Below, in pieces: positions 15,171 through 24,902 of a stretch of DNA of 64,000 nt. The notes below the pieces were generated by a model, which was not told the origin of the DNA, did no database searches, and saw only the letters and a program-made list of their open reading frames with translations. The position numbers were made by a program, and so were the translations under genes. The stretch is from Bradyrhizobiaceae bacterium (GTDB taxonomy: Bacteria > Pseudomonadota > Alphaproteobacteria > Rhizobiales > Xanthobacteraceae). The stretch spans positions 1 to 64,000 of the forward strand of contig RXJJ01000010.1 in the NCBI GenBank assembly GCA_003963145.1. Reading direction: 5' to 3'. The first letter of the stretch is position 1. Each line of letters opens with the position of its first letter.

Positions 15171-16108
15171 TGGTACCGCCCCGCTCCGTTCTCCGCGCCC
15201 GGGCCATTCTCCGCGATGCGTTCAAACCGGCATGGGATGCGGTGTCCGGCAATCTCGTCGTCGCCGTCATGAAAGCCACGCGCTATTTCAGCGCCGACAA
15301 GACGGCCAGCGCCTTCGCACGCATCACGCGCGCCATCGGCCCCCGTCTGTCGGAGCACAGGATCGGACGCGACAACCTCGCCGCCGCCTTTCCCGAAAAA
15401 TCGCCGGAGGAGATCGACGCCATTCTTGGCGAAGTGTGGGCCAACCTCGGACGCGTCGCGGCCGAATTCGCCCATCTCGATCACATCTGGGATTACGAGC
15501 CGTCGCACCCGCAGGACAGCCGTATCGAACTGACGCAGGACACCATCGACAAGTTCGCGGTGCTGCGCGAGGACGGCAAGGGCGCGCTGGTGTTCGCAAG
15601 CCATCTGGCGAACTGGGAGCTTCCGGCGCTCGCGGGCCCGGCGCACGGACTCGATTGCGCGATCCTGTTCCGGCGCCCCAATGTCGCGGCGGTCGATCGC
15701 GCGGTGCAGAACATCCGCCGCGTCAATATGGGCACGATGATCGCGACAACGCCGGACGCACCCTACAAGCTGGCCGAGGCTCTGAATAACGGCGTGCATG
15801 TCGGCATGCTGGTGGATCAGTATTTCGGACGCGGCGTGGACGTGACCTTCTTCGGCCGCACGACCAAGGCCAATCCCCTGCTCGCGCGTCTGGTGCGTCA
15901 GGTCGATGTCCCGATCTACGGCGTGCGCGTGGTGCGCCTGCCCGGCCATCGCTTCCGCGCCGAATTGTCGGACGAGGTCAAGCCGGTCCGCGACGCCAGC
16001 GGCAAGGTCGACATTCAGGGCACCATGCAGGCCGTCACGTCCGTGATCGAGGGCTGGGTGCGCGAGCATCCCGAGCAGTGGCTGTGGCTGCACCGAAGAT
16101 GGCGGTGA
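15170..16108 (+). CDS. lpxXL: Lipid A VLCFA acyltransferase LpxXL
   Basis: The 312-residue member of the LpxL/HtrB lysophospholipid acyltransferase family has the catalytic H-x4-E motif in FASHLANWELPALAG (about residues 143-157). A hydrophobic N-terminal segment would anchor it to the inner membrane. It transfers the very-long-chain acyl group from AcpXL to the lipid A precursor. Start overlap with the dehydrogenase gene indicates translational coupling, and it is the last gene of the cluster. A complex palindromic repeat follows. Confidence 0.92.
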   Translation: MVPPRSVLRARAILRDAFKPAWDAVSGNLVVAVMKATRYFSADKTASAFARITRAIGPRLSEHRIGRDNLAAAFPEKSPEEIDAILGEVWANLGRVAAEFAHLDHIWDYEPSHPQDSRIELTQDTIDKFAVLREDGKGALVFASHLANWELPALAGPAHGLDCAILFRRPNVAAVDRAVQNIRRVNMGTMIATTPDAPYKLAEALNNGVHVGMLVDQYFGRGVDVTFFGRTTKANPLLARLVRQVDVPIYGVRVVRLPGHRFRAELSDEVKPVRDASGKVDIQGTMQAVTSVIEGWVREHPEQWLWLHRRWR

Positions 16109-16144
16109 AATTCCAGGTTTAATAACAGCGATTTAAAAAAGCCC

Positions 16145-16227
16145 GTCATGCCCGGCTTTATGCCGGGTATCCACGTCTTCCTTCAGGACTGTAAGACGTG
16201 GATGGCCGGGACAAGCCCGGCCATAAC
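16145..16227. repeat. Compound intergenic palindrome (three-hairpin, REP/REPIN-like)
   Basis: Three stems lie in series: CCCGGC/GCCGGG (16151-16156/16162-16167), ATCCACGTCTT/AAGACGTGGAT (16169-16179/16193-16203) and GGCCGGG/CCCGGCC (16204-16210/16216-16222). Outer GTCATG and CATAAC nearly pair, so the whole can fold as a three-armed structure. It resembles dispersed 'GTCATGCCCGGC' repeats I associate with Bradyrhizobiaceae. It lies between convergent genes and could also act as terminator. Confidence 0.7.
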
Positions 16228-16238
16228 GCCGCCGGGTT

Positions 16239-17345
16239 TCACTGCCCCGTTTTTACCCGCGTCCACAGGCGATTGATGATGCGCTGGGTCGCAGGATCGC
16301 GTGCGGTGATGACGAACAGCGTTTTCATGATTTCCGCATCCGGATAGACGCCCTTGTCGTTCAGCACGGACGGATCGATCAGTTTCTGACTGGCCAGATT
16401 GCCGTTGGCGTAGGACAGGAAGTTCGAGTTCTTGGCGGCGACATCCGGACGATAGAGATAGTTGATCAGCTCATAGGCCTCCGCGACATGCTGCGCGTCC
16501 GCCGGAATGGCGAGATTGTCGAAAAACATCTGCGCGCCTTCCTTCGGTATAGAATAGCCGATCTCGATGCCGTTCTTGGCTTCCGCCGCCCTGCTCCGCG
16601 CCTGCATGATGTCGCCGGACCAGCCGACCACGAAACAGATTTCGCCGGTGGCGAGCGCGCTCAGATATTCGGAGGAATGAAATTTACGCACGTAAGGCGT
16701 GATCTTCGCAACCGCCGCTGCGGCTTTCTCAAGATCGGCCTGTTTGGTCGAATTCGGATCGAGCCCCAGCCAGGTCAGCGCGGCGGGCAGAATATCATCC
16801 GCCGAATCCAGCATATGGATTCCGCAATCCTTGAACTTCGAAATCTTGTCGGGATTGAAAACAATATCCCATGAATCGATCTTCGCATCGGGGCCAAGAA
16901 TCTTTTTCACCGCAGCGACGTTGTAGCCGATTCCGGTCGTGCCCCACATGTAATTGGCGGCATAGGTATTGCCGGGATCGTAGGCCGCCAGACGCTGCGT
17001 CACCTCGGGCCATGCGTTGGCGAGATTCGGCAGCTTCGACTTGTCGAGTTTCTGGAAAATGCCCGCCATGATCTGGCGCTGCAGAAAATAGGCGGTTGGC
17101 ACAACGACGTCATAACCGGATTTGCCTGCGAGCAGCCGCGTCTCCAGAGTCTCGTTGGCATCGAAGGTGTCGTACACGACCTTGATGCCGGTCTCCTTGG
17201 TGAAATCCTCGAGCACGCCGGGCGCGATGTAATTCGACCAGTTGTAGAAATTGACGACGCGATCCTGCGCGCGGACCGCGCCGGATGACGCGATGGTCAG
17301 CAAGGCAACAGCAAAAATGCAAACCGAATGAAATGCCCGTTTCAT
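16239..17345 (-). CDS. PotD/PotF-like polyamine-binding periplasmic protein
   Basis: The 368-residue protein has a signal peptide (MKRAFHSVCIFAVALLTIASSGAVRA, cleaved near residue 26). A spermidine/putrescine-binding domain follows: VVNFYNWSNYIAPGVLEDF, GYDVVVPTAYFLQRQIMAG and ANYMWGTTGIGYNV. It would deliver polyamines to an ABC importer, but no permease or ATPase gene lies nearby, so it is an orphan receptor here. The adjacent aminotransferase is 17 bp upstream in the transcription direction and may be co-transcribed. The start at 17345 gives a proper signal peptide. Confidence 0.88.
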   Translation of the reverse strand: MKRAFHSVCIFAVALLTIASSGAVRAQDRVVNFYNWSNYIAPGVLEDFTKETGIKVVYDTFDANETLETRLLAGKSGYDVVVPTAYFLQRQIMAGIFQKLDKSKLPNLANAWPEVTQRLAAYDPGNTYAANYMWGTTGIGYNVAAVKKILGPDAKIDSWDIVFNPDKISKFKDCGIHMLDSADDILPAALTWLGLDPNSTKQADLEKAAAAVAKITPYVRKFHSSEYLSALATGEICFVVGWSGDIMQARSRAAEAKNGIEIGYSIPKEGAQMFFDNLAIPADAQHVAEAYELINYLYRPDVAAKNSNFLSYANGNLASQKLIDPSVLNDKGVYPDAEIMKTLFVITARDPATQRIINRLWTRVKTGQ

Positions 17346-17362
17346 AATCGTCCCATCGTCCT

Positions 17363-18514
17363 TTAATGGCGCAGCACTCTGGAGAGCCGTTCCAGAGCCG
17401 CGTCTATTGTCGCATCCTGCTTCGCAAAGCAGAACCGGACCACCGACGTCACCGGATCGTCCTCGTAGAACGACGACACCGGGATCGACGCCACCTTGTG
17501 CTCCAGCGTCACCCGCTTGCAGAACTCCTCGTCGGTCTCGTTCAGTCCGAGCGGTGCGAGATCGACGGTCAGAAAATACGTTCCCTGCGATTTCAGCACC
17601 GGGAAACCGATATTGGCAAGGCCGTCGGACAATCGATCACGGCTGCGCGCCAGCTCGGCACGCATCTGCGTGAAAAAGGGATCTGACTTGCCGAGGCCGT
17701 AGGCCACGGCGACCTGCAGGTTGGGCGCGGTGGTGAAGGTCAGGAACTGGTGCGCCTTGGCCAGCACCCGCAGAAGCTTCGGGGCGGCGCAGACGAAACC
17801 GACCTTCCAGCCGGTCAACGCGAAAATCTTGCCTGCCGAACCGATCTTTACCGTCCGCTCGCGCATGCCGGGAATGGCGATCAGCGGGATATGCGCGCGG
17901 CCGTCGAATACGATGTGCTCCCAGACCTCGTCGCAGATGGCAACGGCGTCGAATTCCTGACAGTAGCGCGCCAGAAGCTCGAGGTCCTCGCGGGGATAGA
18001 CCACCGCCGCCGGGTTGAGCGGATTGTTGAAAATCACGTATTTCGTTTTCTGCGTGAACACACGGCGTAGTGCCTCGTCGGTCAGCCGCCAGTGCGGCGG
18101 TTCCAGCCGCACGAAGCGCGGAATGCCCCCGGCGCGGCGGATCAGCGGTACATAGGCGTCGTAGAACGGCTGGAAGACGACAACCTCGTCGCCTTCCTCG
18201 ATCAGGCCGAGCAGCGCGCCCGCCAACGCCTCGGTCGCGCCCGACGTCACCATGACCTCGCTCATCGGATCGAAATGGACGCCGTGCCAGTGAGCGTAAT
18301 GAGTTGCAATTGCCTGCCGCAGTTCGGGAAGCCCCATCATCGACGGATACTGGTTATATCCGTTCAGCACCGCATCCGCGGCCTTGCGGCGGATATCCTC
18401 GGGGCCCGGATCGTCCGGAAAGCCCTGTCCGAGATTGATGGCACCGGTGTCGCGGGCGAGCTGCGACATTGCCTCGAATATCGTGACCGGCAGATCCCCG
18501 AACGTCCGGTTCAT
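17363..18514 (-). CDS. Pyridoxal-phosphate class I/II aminotransferase
   Basis: The 383-residue aminotransferase has the motifs INLGQGFPDDPGP, NGYNQYPSMMGLPELRQAI, a VIFNNPLNPAAVVY substrate loop and the PLP-lysine segment KIGSAGKIFALTGWKVGF (about residue 235). It is similar to kynurenine-oxoglutarate or methionine aminotransferases of the YbdL type, but the amino donor cannot be told from sequence. The gene follows the rhodanese-domain gene (22-bp gap) and precedes the polyamine-binding protein on the same strand, suggesting one transcript. Confidence 0.85.
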   Translation of the reverse strand: MNRTFGDLPVTIFEAMSQLARDTGAINLGQGFPDDPGPEDIRRKAADAVLNGYNQYPSMMGLPELRQAIATHYAHWHGVHFDPMSEVMVTSGATEALAGALLGLIEEGDEVVVFQPFYDAYVPLIRRAGGIPRFVRLEPPHWRLTDEALRRVFTQKTKYVIFNNPLNPAAVVYPREDLELLARYCQEFDAVAICDEVWEHIVFDGRAHIPLIAIPGMRERTVKIGSAGKIFALTGWKVGFVCAAPKLLRVLAKAHQFLTFTTAPNLQVAVAYGLGKSDPFFTQMRAELARSRDRLSDGLANIGFPVLKSQGTYFLTVDLAPLGLNETDEEFCKRVTLEHKVASIPVSSFYEDDPVTSVVRFCFAKQDATIDAALERLSRVLRH

Positions 18515-18536
18515 GATGTCAGGTCACGGCGCGTCG

Positions 18537-18869
18537 CTAACCGGCCTTGGTCGGAAGGCCCGCGGCCTTCCAGCCAAGCATACCGCCCGCCAGATGCTGG
18601 TCGTAAGGCTTGCCTGCGGCCTGCGCGGCGAGCGAGGCGGTTACCGAACGCTTGCCCGAGCGGCATGCGAACACGATGGTCTTGCCATTCGGATCGGGTA
18701 TCGCGGCCGGATCGAATGTCGAAAGCGGCACCACGACGGCGTCGGGATAGGCCTCGGCGGCGACTTCATTGGGTTCGCGCACATCGATCAGAAGATAGCG
18801 CCCCTCAGTGATACCCTTGGCGACCTCTTCGGGAGTCAGATCGTGAACCTGCTGGGTGGTATCGGCCAA
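18537..18869 (-). CDS. Single-domain rhodanese-like sulfurtransferase
   Basis: A rhodanese domain covers nearly the whole 110-residue protein: LIDVREPNEVAAEAYPDAVVVPLS and the active-site Cys in VFACRSGKRSVTAS. Such proteins carry persulfide sulfur or bind anions. I chose the TTG at 18869 because GGAGG lies five bases upstream. A longer reading frame reaches 18902 but would place this ribosome site inside the gene. The fold is secure; the sulfur acceptor is unknown. Confidence 0.82.
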   Translation of the reverse strand: MADTTQQVHDLTPEEVAKGITEGRYLLIDVREPNEVAAEAYPDAVVVPLSTFDPAAIPDPNGKTIVFACRSGKRSVTASLAAQAAGKPYDQHLAGGMLGWKAAGLPTKAG

Positions 18870-18973
18870 TGACGCCTCCGTTGGATAAGTTTGCCGGCGC
18901 AAACTCTCTTGTTATGCGGGCAAAATCAATACTTGCAAGATCGCGACTGTTAAATCCACCTATCGGATGATGT

Positions 18974-20896
18974 TTAGATCGTAACCTGCGTGCCGACTTC
19001 GACCACCCGCCCGGTCGGGATCTGGTAATAGTCCGTCGCATCATTCGCGGAGCGGCTGAGCGCGATGAACAAAAGGTCCTGCCAGCGCGGCATTCCTGAA
19101 TGCGCCGCCGGCTTCAGCGCACGCCGCGACAGGAAAAATGAGGTCGACATGATGTCGAATTGCCAACCGAGCTTGCGTGCGATCGCGAGCGCCTTTGGCA
19201 CGTTTGGCGATTCCATAAAGCCGAAACGCAAGATCACACGCGAGAAATTCGGACTGACCTCTTCCATCCTTACCCGCTCGCCGAGATCCACGCGCGGCGT
19301 CGGGGCACTCTCGATGCTCAGAATGACATTCTTCTCATGGAGCACCTTGTAGTGTTTCAAACTATGCATCAGCGCCGTTGGAGCAAAATGCGGGTTGCTG
19401 GTCAGAAACACGGCCGTCCCCGGCACGCGCAGCGGCGGCTTTTTCTCCAGTATCGCCACGAGATCAGGCAACGGAATTTCCTGCTTGTGGGTCTTTTCAT
19501 AAAGCAGCTTGCTGCCGCGCCGCCATGTGTACATCAGCAGCATCACCACGCCGCCGAGCAGCAGCGGCACCCAGCCGCCCTCGAACACTTTCAGCAGGTT
19601 CGCGGCCAGGAAGGTCAGATCGATCAATAGGAACGGCGCGATCAAAGCCGCAGCGGCCGCCGCCGGCCATTTCCAGACTTTCCAGATCACCACGAAGCCC
19701 ATCATCGCGGTCACGACCATGGTGCCGGTGACCGAGATGCCATAGGCCGAGGCCAGCGCACTGGATGAGCGGAACAGCACCACCAGCAGCACCACCGCGA
19801 TCAGCAACAACCGGTTGATGCGGGGTATGAAAATCTGCCCGGCATGGCTTTCCGACGTATGCCTGATTTCGAAACGCGGCAGCAGGCCGAGCTGGATCGC
19901 CTGCTGGGTCAGCGAATACGCGCCGGTGATCACCGCCTGGCTCGCAATCACGGTCGCGACAGTGGCAAGAATCACCATCGGCACCAGCGCCCAGTCGGGG
20001 AACATCAGGAAGAAGGGATTTTCGATGGCCTTCGGGTCGCCGATCACCAGGGCGCCCTGTCCAAGATAATTCAGCGCGAGCGACGGCAATACGATCCCCA
20101 GCCACGCCGTCTGGATCGGACGCTTTCCGAAATGTCCGAGGTCCGCATAGAGCGCCTCCGCGCCGGTGACGGCGAGGAATACCGCACCGAGCGTAATAAG
20201 ACCGATCACGCCGTGATGAAGGAGAAACGACACCGCGAGCATCGGATTGAAGGCGAGAAATACCTGCGGATGTTCGGCGATATGCGGAACGGCGCCGACG
20301 GCGAGGATGACGAACCAAACACTCATCACCGGCCCGAAAAAAGCGGCGACGCGCGCGGTGCCGCGTGACTGTACAGCGAACAAGAGAAACAGCACGATCA
20401 GAGTCAGCGGTACGACATAGGGATCGAGCGACGCGGTGACGATCTTGATGCCTTCGATGGCCGAGAGCACAGACAGCGCCGGGGTAATGACCGCATCGCC
20501 GTAGAACAGTGCACCGCTGATGATGCCGAGGAGAATGATCGCGCCGCCGCCCGGGCCGAGAGCGCGCTGCGCCAGCGCCATCAGTGCGAGCGTGCCGCCC
20601 TCACCGTTGTTGTCGGCACGCAGAAGAATGATGACGTATTTGAGCGTCACCACCACGATCAGCGCCCACAGGATGAGCGACAGCACGCCGAGTACGGCGA
20701 ACTGAGACACACCGCCGTCAACACTCGCGGCCGTTACGGCTTCCCGAAAGGCGTACAGCGGACTGGTGCCGATGTCGCCGTAGACCACGCCAATGCTGCC
20801 CAGCATCAGCGCCTGGAAGGATGCCGTTGAATGGGTTTCACCATGCCCATTCGCCACCGTCGTCTCGGCGGCGGCGATTGATCGTTCGGACGTCAT
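18974..20896 (-). CDS. kup: Low-affinity potassium uptake protein Kup (copy 1)
   Basis: The 640-residue KUP/HAK/KT transporter has about 12 transmembrane segments in the first 450 residues. It opens with [23 protein letters not shown], the family hallmark, followed by [20 protein letters not shown]. The cytosolic C-terminal domain ends in the conserved [20 protein letters not shown]. It imports K+ with protons. A second complete kup gene lies directly upstream on the same strand, with nearly identical C-terminal ends. ATG at 20896 gives an N-terminus typical for the family. Confidence 0.95.
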   Translation of the reverse strand: MTSERSIAAAETTVANGHGETHSTASFQALMLGSIGVVYGDIGTSPLYAFREAVTAASVDGGVSQFAVLGVLSLILWALIVVVTLKYVIILLRADNNGEGGTLALMALAQRALGPGGGAIILLGIISGALFYGDAVITPALSVLSAIEGIKIVTASLDPYVVPLTLIVLFLLFAVQSRGTARVAAFFGPVMSVWFVILAVGAVPHIAEHPQVFLAFNPMLAVSFLLHHGVIGLITLGAVFLAVTGAEALYADLGHFGKRPIQTAWLGIVLPSLALNYLGQGALVIGDPKAIENPFFLMFPDWALVPMVILATVATVIASQAVITGAYSLTQQAIQLGLLPRFEIRHTSESHAGQIFIPRINRLLLIAVVLLVVLFRSSSALASAYGISVTGTMVVTAMMGFVVIWKVWKWPAAAAAALIAPFLLIDLTFLAANLLKVFEGGWVPLLLGGVVMLLMYTWRRGSKLLYEKTHKQEIPLPDLVAILEKKPPLRVPGTAVFLTSNPHFAPTALMHSLKHYKVLHEKNVILSIESAPTPRVDLGERVRMEEVSPNFSRVILRFGFMESPNVPKALAIARKLGWQFDIMSTSFFLSRRALKPAAHSGMPRWQDLLFIALSRSANDATDYYQIPTGRVVEVGTQVTI

Positions 20897-21042
20897 GGGA
20901 TGGCCTCGGCCGTCAGCTCCGTTGGCATGACCGCAGGCGTATACGCCCGCCCCTAATACATTTCAAGAAAGGTGGATGGTCCCGGTTTGCCTGTTACAAA
21001 GCCCGTGACGAAACGAGTTTTTTTATAAATAAATATTATAAA

Positions 21043-22944
21043 TCAAATAGTTACCTGAGTTCCGACTTCAACGACGCGGCCAGTCGGAATCTGGAAATAA
21101 TCCGTGGCATCGTTCGCCGATTTGCTCATGGCGATGAAAAGATGATCCTGCCATTTCGGCATTCCCGATTGCGCGGCAGGCTTGAGCGAGCGGCGCGAGA
21201 CGAAGAACGATGTCGCCATGATATCAAACTGCCAGCCAAGCTTGCGCGCGATCGCAAGCGCCTTCGGCACATTCGGCGATTCCATGAATCCGAAATTCAG
21301 CCGCACGGTGGCAAACTTCTCGCTGATGCTCTCGAACTCCACACGATCAAGCTTGTCCACGCGCGGCGTCTGCGCGGTGCGGATGGTCAGGATGACGTTG
21401 TGTTCGTGAAGCACCTTGTTGTGCTTCAGATTATGCAGCAGGGCCGTGGGTACATATTCCGGATCGCTGGTAAGGAACACCGCCGTGCCCTTGACGACGT
21501 GCGGCGGACGCTTTTCGAGACTCTTGATGAGTTCCTGCAGCGGGACTTCGGTCCGGCGCGTTTTCTCGATCAGGATCGCCGCGCCGCGCCGCCAGGTCCA
21601 GATCAGAACCACGACCGCAAGGCCGAACAGCAGCGGCACCCATGCGCCCTCGAACAGCTTCAGCAGGTTGGCGCTTAGGAAGGTCATGTCGACAAAAACA
21701 AACGGCGCGATCAGCGCCGCCGCGGTGGCCGCGCGCCAGTTCCACAATTTCCAGATCACCACAAATCCCATGATGCCGTCGGCGACCATGGTGGTTGACA
21801 CCGCGATGCCATAGGCGGAAGCCAGCCCGCTCGACGTACGGAACATCAGGACGAGCAGCAGCACGCCGATCAGCAGGAACGTATTGACGCGGGGCAGATA
21901 GATTTGTCCGGCGTGGACTTCGGACGTGTAGCGCACCTCGAAGCGCGGCAGCAGCCCGAGCTGAACCGCCTGACGGGTCAGCGAGAACGCCCCGGTGATG
22001 ACAGCCTGACTCGCAATCACGGTCGCAGCGGTGGCGAGCACGATCAGCGGCGCCAGAAATGTCTCGGAGACCATCGAGTAGAACGTGTTCTCGATCGCGG
22101 ACGGATGCGACAGCACCAACGCTCCCTGCCCGAAATAATTGATGAGCAGGGATGGCAAAACGAAGAAAAGCCACGCCGTCTGAATCGGCCGGCGTCCAAA
22201 ATGTCCGAGGTCTGCGTAAAGCGCCTCGCCGCCCGTCACAGCGAGAAACACGGCGCCGAGCGTCACCAGTCCGATTTCGCCATGCGTCAGCATGAACGAA
22301 ACCGCATACCAGGGATTGATCGCCGCCAATACGGACGGATCGTCGGCGATGTGAACGGCGCCAAGAACTGCCAACACACCGAACCAGGCGATCATCACCG
22401 GGCCAAAAGCCGCCGCGATGCGCGTCGTACCATGACTTTGTACAGCAAACAGCACAACTAGAATGAAGACCGTCAGCGGCACGACGTAATGCTCAAGCGC
22501 GGGCGCCGCAAGCTTGAGGCCCTCCACCGCCGAGAGAACCGAGATCGCCGGCGTGATCATCGAATCGCCGATGAACATCGCCGCGCCGACGACGCCAAGC
22601 GCGAGCAGGAAAAATGTCCGGCGGCCCATCGCACGCTGGCCGAGCGCCATCAGCGACAAAGTGCCGCCCTCGCCATTGTTATCGGCGCGCAACAGAAGAA
22701 GAACGTATTTGGCGGTAACGACGATCAGCAGCGCCCACAGGATCAGGGACAACACGCCGAGCACGATCGGCCGGGTCACCTCGCCCGCTCCCGCCGCGCC
22801 GTGGACCGCTTCACGGAACGCGTAGAGCGGAGAGGTTCCGATATCGCCGAATACGACGCCGACGCTGCCCAGCGTCAGGCCCCAGAAACCGGCATGGGTC
22901 GTGGTTTCACCCTGGATCTCGGGAGATGTCTCGCTGGCGGGCAT
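21043..22944 (-). CDS. kup: Low-affinity potassium uptake protein Kup (copy 2)
   Basis: This second Kup paralogue is 633 residues from the ATG at 22944. It shares [43 protein letters not shown] and the same C-terminal block with copy 1, but differs along most of its length, so this is not a very recent duplication. It has about 12 membrane segments. The gap to copy 1 is about 145 bp and both read leftward. An in-frame extension upstream to 23037 is unlikely because it lacks family sequence. Confidence 0.93.
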   Translation of the reverse strand: MPASETSPEIQGETTTHAGFWGLTLGSVGVVFGDIGTSPLYAFREAVHGAAGAGEVTRPIVLGVLSLILWALLIVVTAKYVLLLLRADNNGEGGTLSLMALGQRAMGRRTFFLLALGVVGAAMFIGDSMITPAISVLSAVEGLKLAAPALEHYVVPLTVFILVVLFAVQSHGTTRIAAAFGPVMIAWFGVLAVLGAVHIADDPSVLAAINPWYAVSFMLTHGEIGLVTLGAVFLAVTGGEALYADLGHFGRRPIQTAWLFFVLPSLLINYFGQGALVLSHPSAIENTFYSMVSETFLAPLIVLATAATVIASQAVITGAFSLTRQAVQLGLLPRFEVRYTSEVHAGQIYLPRVNTFLLIGVLLLVLMFRTSSGLASAYGIAVSTTMVADGIMGFVVIWKLWNWRAATAAALIAPFVFVDMTFLSANLLKLFEGAWVPLLFGLAVVVLIWTWRRGAAILIEKTRRTEVPLQELIKSLEKRPPHVVKGTAVFLTSDPEYVPTALLHNLKHNKVLHEHNVILTIRTAQTPRVDKLDRVEFESISEKFATVRLNFGFMESPNVPKALAIARKLGWQFDIMATSFFVSRRSLKPAAQSGMPKWQDHLFIAMSKSANDATDYFQIPTGRVVEVGTQVTI

Positions 22945-23098
22945 GACGATGGAAAGCGCCTTACGTCTCGGTTTTGTTCCGCACTGGCAGGACGCCGGAG
23001 CTATAGCACGAGCTAATGGTCGGCAAATCCATCCCACGTGCGCCTTCCCATATTACAGGGGTCAGCGTCCACCGCCACGAATGGTACTATAGTACAAT

Positions 23099-23929
23099 TT
23101 ACGGCTTGAGATTGGGTGGCAGCGCGGGGTCTTCCCGCATCAAGGTGATGGTCACTCGGCGGTTTGCGGAAAGCGTGGGATCATCCGGAAACAGCGGCTG
23201 GGTGTCCGCCTTGCCCGACACAGCGTAGATGTGCGCATCGGGAAGCCCTTCCCGCTCCAGAATCTGGCGCACGGTATTGGCGCGATCAGCCGACAGATCG
23301 AAAGCATCATAATCCGAACGCGCAGGCACAAAGCCGGACGAGGTGTGGCCGACGATCGAGACCCGCAGCGGCGTCTGGCGCAGCGGCGCGGCGAGACGGC
23401 GGATCAGCGCCTTGGTGCGCTCATAAGGCTCCCTTGAGCCTTCGGCGAACATCGAGCGTCCGTCCTGATCGACTATTTCGAGATTGAGCCCCTGCTTGTT
23501 CTCCTCGAACAGGATGTGCTTGGACAATTCAGCCATCTCCGGCATGTCCTGCAGCGCCTGCCGCAGCGAGGCGGACGCGAGCGCGAATTCGCGATCGGTC
23601 TTCATCCGCGCGCCGGTGATCTTGCTGTCCTCGCGCTGTTCGGGGGTCGGCGTATTCGATGCTTCCTCCGGCGGAATATGATCGACATTCTTCAGCCTTG
23701 GGCGCGTCGGCAATCCGTCGGACTCGATCACGCCCGAATAACGCGCGACATTCTGCACACCGAAAGCGTCGCGCATCGAACCGGCGACGATTTTCAGTTT
23801 CTGCTGGTCCTGATTGGAAAAGGCGACGAGCATCACGAAGAAGCTCATCATCAGGCCCATCAGGTCGGCGAAGGTCACGAACCAGCCGTGCCCTCCTGCA
23901 TGCGCGCCGCCGCGTTTCTTTTTTGCCAT
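23099..23929 (-). CDS. motB: MotB-type flagellar stator/OmpA-domain protein
   Basis: The 276-residue protein has a basic N-terminus (MAKKKRGGAHAGGHG), one membrane helix with the stator Asp region (WFVTFADLMGLMMSFFVMLVAFSNQD) and an OmpA/MotB peptidoglycan-binding domain: LRVSIVGHTSSG, YDAFDLSADRANTVRQIL and NRRVTITLMRE. It lies 30 bp after the MotA-like gene, as expected for a stator pair. It anchors the stator to peptidoglycan and conducts ions. No other flagellar gene is in view, so a non-flagellar ExbD-like role cannot be excluded. Confidence 0.88.
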   Translation of the reverse strand: MAKKKRGGAHAGGHGWFVTFADLMGLMMSFFVMLVAFSNQDQQKLKIVAGSMRDAFGVQNVARYSGVIESDGLPTRPRLKNVDHIPPEEASNTPTPEQREDSKITGARMKTDREFALASASLRQALQDMPEMAELSKHILFEENKQGLNLEIVDQDGRSMFAEGSREPYERTKALIRRLAAPLRQTPLRVSIVGHTSSGFVPARSDYDAFDLSADRANTVRQILEREGLPDAHIYAVSGKADTQPLFPDDPTLSANRRVTITLMREDPALPPNLKP

Positions 23930-23959
23930 GGTCTATTCCTGGACCTTCACCTCCGCCGT

Positions 23960-24733
23960 TCAGGCGGGAACCGGCTCACCCAGCTCGTCGCGATGCTTCT
24001 CGGGCAGATAGGCCAGCAGCATTTCGCGCACCAGCGTCGGACTCTTGGCGTCGCGGATCATGAGGATGCCGTCGATGATGATGGTGCGGTTGGTTTCCTC
24101 GTCGAGCAGCTTGCCGTGCAGCTTGTCGGCGATGGGCAAACAAAACAGGTTGGCAACCAGCGCGCCGTAAAGGGTGGCGAGCAGCGCGGTCGCCATGAAC
24201 GGGCCGAGCTTGGAAGGATCGGTCATGTTGGCGAACATCTGCACCATGCCGATCAGGGTGCCGATCATGCCAAAGGCGGGAGCGCAATCTCCGATGGCGC
24301 GGTAGATCTTGCTGCCCTCGTCCAGATGCATCAGGAAGTTGTCGCGGTCGCGCTCGAGATTGTCGCGGATGAATTCCATGTCGTAGCCGTCGGCGACGTA
24401 GCGGATGCCCTTGGCCAGAAAGGGATCATCAGTCTCCGCCTTTTCCAGACCCACCGGACCCTGCTTGCGGGCGATCTCGGCGAGGCGCGCCAGTTCATCG
24501 ACCAGGCCGCGGGGCGTCGAGCGGCTCATGGTGAAAGCGAATTTTGCGCCGAGCGGCAGGCCGTGCAGAATCGAAACGAGGGGAAAGCGAATCAGCGTCG
24601 CGGAGATCGAACCGCCGAAAATGATGATGATGGCATGTTCGGAAATGAACATGTGCAGATCGCCGCCCATCAGAACCATTGCCGCGATAACGATGGTTCC
24701 GGCGGCCAGGCCGATACCGGTGGTGATATCCAT
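23960..24733 (-). CDS. motA: MotA/PomA-type stator proton channel protein
   Basis: The 257-residue protein has four membrane segments and the MotA/ExbB domain: IFGGSISATLIRFPLVSILHG near the N-terminus, and the channel motif GDCAPAFGMIGTLIGMVQMFANM followed by ATALLATLYGALVANLFCLPIADKL. The start at 24733 is supported by GGAG six bases upstream. It forms the stator with the MotB-type protein encoded next. It resembles PomA-like members more than the large MotA with extra cytoplasmic loops. Confidence 0.88.
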   Translation of the reverse strand: MDITTGIGLAAGTIVIAAMVLMGGDLHMFISEHAIIIIFGGSISATLIRFPLVSILHGLPLGAKFAFTMSRSTPRGLVDELARLAEIARKQGPVGLEKAETDDPFLAKGIRYVADGYDMEFIRDNLERDRDNFLMHLDEGSKIYRAIGDCAPAFGMIGTLIGMVQMFANMTDPSKLGPFMATALLATLYGALVANLFCLPIADKLHGKLLDEETNRTIIIDGILMIRDAKSPTLVREMLLAYLPEKHRDELGEPVPA

Positions 24734-24902
24734 TGAGCACTCCGACGCAACAAACGCGCGGCCTTTCTGGGCCACGTCGGCAACCGTAGCGTCGGCGCAA
24801 TTAAGGTCCGGTAAAGGTTATCGAACCGCCAAGCAAAAACTGCGCGCCATTTCGCGCGTCAAGACTTTGCTAACTTTTGGCGTGGCGCGCGATGGAGACG
24901 GA

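Noticed and set aside
23084..23095. Perfect palindrome GTACTATAGTAC near the end of motB
   Set aside because: Twelve bases of symmetry in a short A/T-rich gap can occur by chance. No second copy or U-run was seen, so neither operator nor terminator is claimed.
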